64,000 nt of DNA from Limnephilus marmoratus (lineage: Eukaryota; Arthropoda; Insecta; Trichoptera; Limnephilidae): contig OU862920.1 in NCBI GenBank assembly GCA_917880885.1, positions 4,154,001-4,218,000 on the forward strand. The letters are read 5' to 3'. Below are positions 46,401-58,400 of this stretch, piece after piece. The position numbers and the translations under genes are program-made. The notes beneath the pieces are model-generated. The model saw only the letters and a program-made list of their open reading frames with translations, had not been told where the DNA came from and did no database searches. Every line of letters begins with the position of its first letter. The stretch's first letter is position 1.

Positions 46401-49400
46401 GAGAAAATTGTACAGTAATTGGATAAAAATCTGTTGTACAATATTAAAAAAAAAAAAAAAAAAAATTATCAGAGTACAAATTAATATTAAACATTTATGT
46501 AGAATATTTTGATATCTAAGGAGCATCACATAGGAACTATTGCATATATTTGTGTATTTCTATAAATCTACAATTTAAAAACGTATTACCATTTTCTTTT
46601 TATGTATCTTGCATTTTGTCATGTATTTTTCGTCACATTTAATCAGTCACCTGTAAATTTTGTAATTACTAACATACCTAGAAACTTTCTCTTTTATTGT
46701 AATGCACTACCTTTCCTTAAATTTATCTGTATACTTACCTTTCATATGATGTTTACTAGTTATATTTTTATAGTTTATCTTTTTTATTTAAAAACTGTCT
46801 CTGTATTATAAACTTGTAATGTAAAAGCCCATCAGGGCGTTGAAAATTAATAAAATAAATAAATAAAATAAAATAATCAAGAAATACATAGTGTGTCCTT
46901 ATATACAAATAAAGAGGGAGACAACAAGATAAAAATAAACCAAACAGTAAGGATACATTTACATCAAAACAAAGAAAGACAATTATGCAAACTAATGGGA
47001 TATAATAATATATTGAAAGAGACAGAGGCCGAGTATGCATGCTCGAAACTGTTGATGTATCCTTTTGGAGATGGTTCATTCCGGGGACGTTTGTACGTTC
47101 GTGGGTAGGAATCTAGGGGTCAGTGTGTCCAGGAATGACGGACCTACGAATCTATCCCTCCCATTGCAGTGCAAGGCGATGTTCCGAGAGAGTACGGCTG
47201 AAGAAGTCAAAGGGACTCAACCTCAACCATTCTCTCCTCATCCGGCCTGCCATGCAGCTGGTGGGCAGGCGGCTGGTGAGCAGACCCGTCCGCCGTCAAG
47301 ACCCGGGAAAACCTCAACCCATGAACCCGGGCACCCCTGCTAAGTCACCAAAAGCGGTGAATCACTTGGGGTGACCTACGGCAGAGTGTTGATTATCCAA
47401 TAAATGGTTCCCGGGGTACCCATACCCGCCTCCCAAATTGTTTCAAAATCCCCCTGTTTGTCATTGTCGTAACGCTGTCAGAAACAATGAAAGTAGCACA
47501 ACGCATAATACCCTAAAAATCTCAAATGATACCTGAATAATTAGAATTGTTTGCAGGTATTCCAGATGCAGGAGGCTTGAGGTCAATGTGCTGGAAGCTG
47601 CTGCTAAACTACCTCCCCCTTCAGGAGTCTGCCCGTCCGTCCACTCTTCAAGCTCAAAGGCGCTTGTACAAACAACTCATTGGTAAGCCTATCTTTAAAT
47701 CATCAATATATTATAAAAGTGTGCATCCCACTAAAACTCAAAAACGAATCTCGGTAAGATCAAGGGAGTTATATGGTGTGGTAGCCCTCTATCCCCCATC
47801 CATGAAGAAGGTTCCCGTTTTTACCTGAAGAGCGTGCTTTTGAAGATATATAGGCTGGAAGTTTCACACTCTAGAAATTTCTCAAACAATCCAGAACATT
47901 CGAAAGCAATCCACAACCTTTTAGAATATCCCGGAACATTTTGGAGTGTTGATGAATGTTCCGGAATAGGGAATCAGGAACATCATTGTGGAAGACCTCT
48001 CACTCTCTGGAAAACATCAGAAAACTCTTAAATGTTGTGGAATGTTCTGGAACATTTGTGGACCTTTCGAAGCCTTTTTTTTGTGGGCGGGGCTACCCGC
48101 TAGGGTTCGAACGTTAATTCGATCGAAGCCGTATACCCCAGCTATTGTTTTATAATGTAAGACCTTTGGTAGAATTATACAATATATAGGTAAAATATGT
48201 ATGTCAACTAACTAAACTAGATCTGTCAAAGTACTAAATTTTGAACCCCGTATCTATGGGTGAAGATGATAATTGCATGGAAGATCGCTGAATAGATTTA
48301 AATGGGTAAAGTCACTTACAGCAGAGAATAAGTTTTTTTTTCCTCTATTATTTTACTCAAAAACCCAGTATTGCGAATAAAAAAAAAATCTTTTTGTCAC
48401 GCACGTTCCAGAGTGGAAGATATTCTCAGTAACGCCCTTGTGTAAGACAACTATTGTATTGTATTCTATATCTTGAAATGGCTTTAGCTATGTTTGGTGA
48501 CCAGATCTGAATAGCCAGGTTCTTCCCCGTCTACCTCTTTCCCATCTGCTGCCCCTCCTACTACCTTTAGCATCCCAACAAACCTCATTTGGGAATGCCA
48601 TGGTCTCACTGTTTCCAGACGGGAGCAGCTGGGACTCTTGTGAGGTATTCACATTTAAAAAAACACTTAACCACTTGAGTGATGGATGTTCAGTTTTCAA
48701 TTTTGCCACTTTAATTATGTAATGGACAAATATATTATTATTAAGAGGTATGATACATATTATCCAACCAAGTTTTTTTTCTTTCTTCCATCACTTTCAA
48801 TGTCTCTTGAAAGGAGTGATGACGTTGCGCATTGTTGAGTTGTCCTGTCACCGAATAGAAGACTTATAAGAAATTCGTTAAAATCAAGTCAAATTACCTC
48901 AATAGTAGCTTGAATAATAAACACAGAGTCTGTCATACTTATCTGACACCTGTCTAAAGTAAACTAATTTTGGAGTTATGAAATGTTTTTAAAGTGAAAA
49001 CATCTTTAGCACCTTTTGTGATTTGAAACTCGATGAAATGAAAAACGACAAACACATACATCTATAGGATTTAGTCTGTGAGAAAATGAAATAGTATAAT
49101 AGATATCCTCTTTATGCGGTGCTTTGTAGCCTTCCCACTCTTGTCTACTTTAGTTTTCTAAAGGTTTCACTTCTCTCTCTCCCTGGTTTCAATCCTGGGA
49201 TTGGTTTGCAGCAATTTCCTCTATTCTTCTCAGAGTGTGCAATTCACTTCTACTGCGTGTGAATTGCACACTCTGATTTTTCCCCCCTCTTGTTGTAGTC
49301 ACAGATTGTATGCTCTCTGTTGCAGGAGGAAGTTCTTCTTGTAAGTCCACACTTTCACCAGCATTAGAAGGCAGTTTTGGCTGTTATTTGGTTATTTGAT

Positions 49401-52400
49401 GTTTTACACCCCCACCAAAAAAAAATTACCCTTATTTAGTAACATACACTTTGCAATTTCACTAAAATGATTTTAACTCAAAACAATAATTCTTTGGTGA
49501 GCGCACTCACCTAAGTAATCAGTGCTGACATATAAGTCGATGCAAGTTGATATCGGTTGCCAAAGGTCGTGAAATTTTTTCTTGGAATGTATTGACACGA
49601 AACGAAAAATATTACAAAAATAATACTTTCAAACTTACAGGACACCCTATTGTACAGTTATTTATTTTAAAGTTTTCTCCAACTCCCATATTATATACAC
49701 CTCACAAAACAATGAGAAAGACGGTGTAACAAATTTAGATAACGATAGGGGTTAACTGATTTAAAAAGTTTTCTCTTGATCTCATTTTCCTAAGTGAGTG
49801 TGCCGCTGTCTTACTACAGGATCATTTGGTATTTCAGATGAAATGATCTCCTCACCAAATGGGGAACAAGATGATCCTCTGGGCGTGAACCCGACCAGCT
49901 CATGGGGAGTCTACTTCAAGGACAATGAGGTCCTCCTGCAGATTGATAAAGACGTCAGACGCTTATGTCCCGATATCTCCTTCTTCCAATCTGCCACCGA
50001 ATTCCCCTGCGCTCAGGTATATCTTCTTTACTAAAACTTCTTATGTCATGAGATCAAGTCTTTAACCTGACTTTAGGGGCTGACAAGAAACTTCAATAAA
50101 TAAAAAGATATTTTTTTAAAGCCAACACGTAGACAATACTTGTTAAAGTCAATATGTAGACAATGCCATACTTGATAAAGTCAACATGTAAATAATACCA
50201 TACTTGATTAACTTAACACTTAGATAATTCCATACTTATTAAAGTCAACATGTAGAAAATATCAAACTTGATAAAGTCATTACATAGATAATACCATACT
50301 TGATAAAGTGAACAATACCATACTAGATAATTAAACTAACCTAATAGAGGTAAAATAGGAAAGCAAAATGAGCGTATAAGGTCGATACTGCAATTGCATT
50401 GCTTAGTACCAAGCGTGTGCACTATTCTTCAACGCCATCGACCAAATAAAGAATGGACAGGGTGTATCGGAATGAGAATTGATCCCTACACCAATTTCAA
50501 TTTGGTTAACACGCACAATCATGCGAAAAAAGCGCGCGCACTGTATTACTGTATTTAGATCGCATTACGCATTGCGTTTTACCTTTTGTTGGCCTACAAT
50601 GGAACCAATTAATCTCCCAGCCATGCTAAGGGAACGTACCCAAACTACGTGACCAACTTTTTGCAATTTTAAACCCCCCCCCCCCCCCCCCCGGTGACCA
50701 AAATCCTAAGGAAAGCGCCGCTCATTTGTATGGAGCGTGACCTTTTGAAGACCCCCCCCCCCCCCTAAAAGTGTCACGTAGTATGGGTACGTTCCCTAAA
50801 CGTGTTCATTTTTTTCAACAATCCATTTCCAAATATTTTAGAGGGTACCTATCGCGGATTTTAGTTTTGAAAATGTAATCCGCTCTGAATCTGAATATAA
50901 AACAAATATATATTCGAGGGCTGTCCATAAAATAAGGTCTCCAAGGTGCTGCGGTCGCGAAAAACAATTTTACGCAAGATTCTGCAACACTGGCGTGTAG
51001 CCTGTTTCCCCTATGCCAAATCCCCACCAGCTGCACTCTCTACGACACTAAGTCTCGGCGTGGCAGCCGTTTGCTATGGAGCTTCCGCTCGCTGCACCCG
51101 CCAGGTGTGAATTACGCTCGATACCCTGGTAGAAATTCATTCTCAGCTATTTGAAGTATACGGAAAATAGTGTATGAGTGCGAAAACTGGCACAAATGGT
51201 GCAGACAATTTAAAAGCGTGCCGAACGGCCATCGGTTTTCGACGAAAAAATTGCCAAAGTGGAAAAACAATTATTGCAGATCGATGTGTGACGGTTCGGA
51301 AGCTCTGTGATATAATCCTTGATGTGAGTATGATGAGGTCAGCACCTTGAAGACCTTATTTTACGGACAGCCCTCGTATATGTATATACCTTACAGATAG
51401 TTTGAGGACAGCATATTAACAAATGTTAAAAATTAAATTTAAAATAACTTATAAAATGGTTGGAAAGAAAGTATTTTTCAGTAAAGAAAGCCCAATGTGA
51501 AATAAAATTATTGCAGTGGCAAAACACAAATATAAAAAAAAGTATCATTTAAAAATTCTGCCTTGGAAAAAACATTCTCTTCCATGGAATATTTTGAGAC
51601 TGTTTGAAAGTTATCTGCACAAAAAAAAAATGTAAGTCAAACTCAATTCGCACCTTTCACACCAGTTTGTAATCTTCACCGGCTTTCCACAAGGGTCACA
51701 TTTGGGACCTGTATTGTTTTCCTTATTTATCAATAACATACTCAATTGCCCTATTTGATAGAGTTATCGTACTCTTTCCCGCTGATGATTTTAAAATTTG
51801 TTATGTAATACAATAGGCCACTTGCATCACATTTTTTTCCGGTTTATGCAAATATTCTAAGATATTCCATATTTTTTTCTTTTTTTTAATCGTATTTTTC
51901 AATCCGAAAAATCGGACCATTTTTTATAAACCGGAAAGAAGAGACATAAATGGGTGTGAAAAAAAATAATTACATAACCGAAAATCATTTAAAAAAAACC
52001 AACGTTTCCACACGAATGGCAGAGGAGAATAACGATGCATACTAAAAATATTACATCTCATAAATATTTTTTCCTTGTTCCATCAATGATCATTAATCAT
52101 TATAATTATTATGCATCAAAGGGTGAATCTGTTGATGTTCAACACTTATTAAATGCTCTATGATACTTTCCAGTGATTGAAAATTATGGACTAAGTAATC
52201 TCACTTTCTCATTCATCTTATTGCAGGTTGTCAATAGCAGTGGAGATAAGAGACTGCACAAAAGAGTAGAAAATTCTCCATTCAGTTACGAAACTTTGGA
52301 AAAGAAGGGAGTTGGACTCAAAAGGGTAAGACAATTATTTACGTCAAGAAATTTATCCTTCCGTTGTGCAAACATTTTCGTAATTTTACTAGGGTAGGTG

Positions 52401-55400
52401 ATACAGCTTTTGGCCATTTAAGATTTTTTAAACTTGCACAAAGATTTTTCTCTTAATGTGTGTTGATAATTATCTTTTGAAATTTCTTTAGCACCGTTGT
52501 GATTTGAAACTCGGTGAAACGGAAATGACACTAAAAAGAGACTAACACATACATCTATAGGATATAGCCTGCGAGAGAATGAGATAGAATGAAACCTCAC
52601 TGCATTGGCCGCTTTGATTATGAGCTCACTTTTCAAGGCCATTGGTCAAGATTGTCTGGGTGAACACTTCTACCGCTGGTGAACTGCACTCGATTTTTTA
52701 AAAAATATTTATGAGTTGAATAAAGGCATTAAATTTTAGTTATTGGCCCCTTTTACACGTTTATTAAAAGAAATTTGCGCTTTTATGTCCCCAAATAATT
52801 ACCCTCTTACTAATAAAGTTGTTTTAAATTTTACAAATTTTAGCAACCATTTACCCTACGTTATTTACCCTATGTTGTGTATTAGTTGTGAAAAATTTAA
52901 AACATGTTTGTTTATCTTTAGTACACACCTTCTTTTTTTATGTTGTTTTTTAAGAAAGACAAACATTCCTGGGTTATAAACAACCTGACAATATACCCAA
53001 TACCCAAACGCGATGCTAATTCGGCCGCTGACAATATTATGTAGATTCACCAGTTTCCCGTTTGTTTTAGGAGTTTCAGGACACCGGTGTATGTAATATG
53101 AACTATGCTTCTCAATTTGACTTTCTTAAAATGAGAATATTGTGTTTTTTAAATAAAACTTGTGTGCGATGGATTCCCTTTCTTTGCATTCTTGCCACTT
53201 GTCAACGGGCCTACATATGATCTGACCTCATCGATTCTACCTTTCATTCAGCCACGCCCATTTTATTCTTACCACGTTTTTCCTTTAAATTTTATAAATC
53301 AGATTGTCTGTGGGCCCGTTAAGCGTTTGTATTCAATTATTATTCACTGTGTTTAGATAAATCTTTTATGACACCACCATTCAACCACTACATTTGTACT
53401 GAACCATTTTTGATTACAGTAGTAAAGTTTAAAATTGTTTTTTCATTTTATATGATTCGTCTTTAAATTATCATTTTTGGATCCGTTTCATTTAACAAGT
53501 CCTGAATAATTATTATCGTAGCTCAGTTGGTAGAGCACTTGCCATGTAAGCAAAGGGTCCTGGGTTCCAGTCCCAGTGGAGCCAATATATTTTTCTGATT
53601 TTTCTGTCTCCAGATTTTCGATTGAGTTTCGTTAATATTGTCTTCATTTAATTAAATTATCGATTAGCTAAAACGCCTTTCGTAACCTAAACATAGAATT
53701 TTTTTTTTTTTTGTAATAATAAAGACAAGGTAAATATACAATATGACAGGAAAAATAAAAATATTTTACAGAAAAAGAAAAGTCCCAATAAACTACTTTT
53801 TAGTAGTTTGTCAATGGGTGCTTTTACTTTGAGGATTTAAATAAACTTATTTTACTTTATTTTGCAGTTACAATTTTTGTGCTAGTGTCTAATACAAATT
53901 TTTTCTTTCGGCGAGCCAATTCTTCAACATAATATTTATTTTACCATTTGTACATTTTTTAATTTCAGCAGGTAACATATTCAATAAATTTGGTATCATG
54001 TAGTCCAGCGTTCTTTGTCCATATTTGTTTAAGTGCTTAGGTACAATTAGTCCTTCATTTAGCGTAAAACGGGTATTGTAAATGTGATCCAGTTTATGTA
54101 TGTATATAGGGCTATTCATATGCTGAGATATAATTTGAAAGAAATCATTTAATGTATATTAACACGCGTAGAGATAATTAACCAACCGAGTTGTGGAGAT
54201 TTTTGTATGCTCTGTTTTCAGTTCGGCCATTCAATCTAATTAACATCATATCTCCAAATATTAATACGGAAATATATGAACTGCTTACTGCGGTTTAAAG
54301 TCAATGAATACTCCTAGATTTCACCTTTTGTCTCACATTTTAATTTAAAAAAAAAAAACTAAACTAAGTTTAAATATTGCAATGTAAATTCATATTTTAA
54401 TTTATGCGCTTTAAGAACTTTAGAAATAAACAAAAAAATTAAATTGAAAATTAATTAAGTTAATAAAATAAAAGCACCATGTAAATCACCTTTACTTACG
54501 ATGTTTCCATGTAATGTTGACTCCTCCCACCGTTCTCCCCCTCCCCCAAAATCCCCCCTCCCACTACCCCCACCTAATTAATTTTTGTACTTGTATAGAA
54601 TTTTTAAGTTAGTTTTATGTTTGCTCGTTAATGACACGGATGTGACGAAACCGGTTGCATAAAATTTAAAATTAAAGTTACAAATTTAATGTACATTGAA
54701 AATTAAAACTCTTCAAAACAAAATGTCTAGAAATTGTTACATAATTAATGCCCAAGAAATACAAAAAAAAACTATTTATGTTTGATTTTAGTTTATAAAA
54801 GTCACCTACCTAAATTTGGGTAGTTATCGCTCAAATTATTAATATGTTGCGCTATAGTAATGCAACATTTGTAACTAACTCTGTATTCGCATAACATTGA
54901 AAAAAACAATTATTGGGAGCGAAAAAGTATCACCATAACAATGACTCTACCATTTGTAACACTTTTTAGAGGTTCATCAACTAGAAAAGATCCACGTTTT
55001 GCTCCAAGCGTTGCAATCTGCTTATTAATAAGTAACACGGACCTTTATGAAGTTTAATGTTTCTTGTTATTCTGTCTATGCGTTTTGCTGTTTTAAGTAT
55101 TGCGTTTTTATTGCAAATTTCCTGTTCATTTGTGATTTTCTAAACATTATTGCTGAATCTTTATTATAATATTGTATCAATGCGTTGCATTGTTATAGCT
55201 CAAGAAATGCGTTGGAAAGAGTGTGAATGATTCAAGTGATTACCGGCCGATGGATGAAGGCAGCGAGGCCCACTGGGAGGTGGTGGAGAGGATCCTCTTC
55301 CTCTACGCCAAGCTCAACCCGGGACAGAGCTACGTCCAGGGTATGAATGAAATCATTGGACCGATATACCACATCTTTGCCATTGACCCAACGGCATCTT

Positions 55401-58400
55401 TCAGAGGTAAGCCTTGTAATTTCAGTAGTTGAGGAAAGTCGGCTGTTCGGGAGAGTCCTCAAATTCCTCAAGCCGCAGACATCTTATATCTAAAATGTTC
55501 TTTTCTAAAACTACTATAATATTATTTACTATCTAATGTATGTACTTACTTCACAACATCGAGACATAATCCACGACTTTTAGCAATCGCAAGACTTTTA
55601 GCTTCCTTAACATTTACATGGAGTTCATTGAACATTTTAAAACCTTTATAATAAATATTGTTTTGTGTTCCCGATAAATTTGTTTTAGGAAGCCTAATAT
55701 CGTTACAGTTTCTCTAAGGCTGGGATTACACTCGTAATTTTTTTCCTGTAAATCGCTCTTGTAAGCGATTTATGGCCAAATTACCAATGTAAACGACACC
55801 AAAAGCCACTTAACGTAATTTATAGCAAGTTACAGAACTTATTCTTTCGGAAGTTTTTTGACAGGTCTAATCGCGCCCGCGCGAATTTCCAGCCTTCTTA
55901 CAGCTTATAAAATCAGTTTGATAAGCTAAGATACTTCCGCAAGAAATAGTTCCGAAATGCGCCGCGCACCGTTGCGAAATGTCAAAAATTAAAAGACAAT
56001 TGTTTTCATAGGATTTTTTTCTTACAAAACTAGTATTTATTTCCACTTATTTAAGTTTTCTGTAAAATGAGCATCCTTCTATTCAATTATCGGTCCAATC
56101 CTTTCCAACTTAATGTTTTTGTTTTTAACATTTACGTATTTGAAATTTTGAATTCGAAGTCGGTTGCTGTCAGCAGATGTCAGGTAGCTGTCATTCGGAT
56201 GAAACGAAATTAATTGCCGCCTTTGATGGCACAAAAGTGTGTGGAGAATTGTTTAATTAAAGCCACAATCTATTTCAATACTTTATAGTGGCCTTTTCGT
56301 CTTTATTGACAAAATCGCGTAAATTTGACAGTAGCAGGTCGTTGTTGACAGGAAGCCATCTTACTGCAAATAAATTTACAGATGTAAACGGTCGCATGAG
56401 CATTTACACAGGTCGAACTTCCGAACAACTTCCGTGATCATTAATTACCAAAAGTCGGATGCATATGTGAACGCTCCTGTGAGTGACCTGTCAAAATCTT
56501 ATGTAATCCGTAAATTTTAATTACGAGTGTAACCCCCGCCTTAGGATAACAATGAACTAACTTACTATTAATTGTAACATTATTCAACATGTAATCTGGT
56601 AATATTTTATTTTTTAACTTGTAATTAAATACTAGGGTATTGTAGACTAATCGTTGCAATTTTTTTAGTTAAAATTTCAAAAACTTATTATAGATTAAAA
56701 TTCCCAAGTATTTAATTTCTTCAATATTTTGATTATCAATATTTAGGGTAATAAGTTTGTTTAGTTTTTCCCTAATACATAATAATAATTTTAGTTAGTC
56801 TGAGGTCTATAAATAACTCACTTGACATAAAGCCAAGTTAACACCAGCCTAGAAAATGGTTGTGCGCTCCGCGAACCTAGCGAACGGGTGAGAAAGTGAA
56901 TAAAATGATATTGGTCCTGTTCCTCACTTGGCCGGTAACAACCATTCTATCCAAATTGCATTTTTATTTTTAAATATGTTTATTCAGTTTTTAATTGTAC
57001 AACATTTTATCTTAAATCTTACAAAACTGATCAGTTTGATTGTAAGAAATCTCTCATTTTTCCTATTTATTTGCTTACAATAATATAATTAAATCTTTGA
57101 TATTTTGGTGCGAAATACATAATAATTACGAGTACTTAATAGTATAATACTTAATATTAAAATACTTAACTCATTATTATAATGCTTATGATCATAATGT
57201 ACAATAGTAATTAATTTATTTTTTAACAATGGTTAAAAGATCTAGGTATTTGTCCACAATATTATTTGTTTTCATATTCTACGGAGGTAGAATGATCTAA
57301 CTTTTGTTTTGATTTTTGAATAAGATTTCTCATTTTTGATATTTTCAGATAATGCCTTAAATATTTCCGGAATTTTATGCCTTCTTGTTTTATCACCATA
57401 TACATCTTGAGATATATTAATAATAAAAATTTGTGCTTCTCTATGCCTAGTAGGGTAGTTGTGGTTTACAGGTTTTTTGAATTCTGTATTCCAGAATTCA
57501 TCTACAGAGAGCACATTATACAAGGAGAACATTTTTTTAATAATATTTCTATTTTTGAGACTGATATTTCATGGTGGAATTCCATTATAATATATTATAA
57601 TAAAACAAATATGAAACTTTTTTCCACTTAATTTTATTCGACCGTAACCGGTTTCAGCTCGTCAAAGCCATCTTCAGACTGGTACAAATATTTCCTATTC
57701 TACGGTTTATATACACAACATATTGGGGAGGGGAGAGGGGTGGTCTACAAGGATTTTAATTAATTACAATAATTATATTTGTTGCTAAGTCATTTTAGAC
57801 TATCGAATTTCTAAATATTTTGGTTATTCCAGTAAGCTAATTACATTGGGTTTGCAGCTCACTTCAATGATGATTAGGGAAAAACCTTACAAGTAATATG
57901 AGTTACTAATGACCTAATTTTATTGTCAAATCGTTATTATATTTATGAAGTTTGGTATTTTTTATTGTTTTTTGAAGGGATACATGTTTACATTGGAGTT
58001 GGAATGGTCTAAACTGTAATTAGTTTATGTAATATGTAATAGGCCACTTGCATGGACTTCATAACGACTTGGAAAAAATCGTGTGGATAGAGTTTTTTAC
58101 TAAGATTACGAAAATGTTAGTAAAAATTTTTAGAAATGTACAGTTTTTTTATTTTTAAATAAATAAATCCATTATTTGGGCTCGTGACGTCACTACATGA
58201 AAATGTCCCGTCGCCGAAAATGTTCCTATTAATTTTATAAAATTCCACACTGATTTATTTTTTTATATGGCATCACTTTGATTTCAGGCAAATTTTTTAA
58301 TTCGTTCACTAGATTTATTGTTTGTTCTCTGCGAACTTATCATTTGGTTTGATTTTTTGACAGATGTTCTGAAGAGAACCCCGTACAATTAATGGGTACG

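Noticed and set aside
49231..49276. MicroRNA precursor
   Set aside because: The stem is only 17 bp, shorter than a pre-miRNA; kept only as a hairpin.
50115..50340. CRISPR-like array
   Set aside because: Units are contiguous, imperfect ~32-bp tandem copies with no spacers, in an animal intron.
53517..53584. Functional tRNA gene on the plus strand
   Set aside because: Poor acceptor stem, no U33 in the anticodon loop, and the SINE body follows directly.
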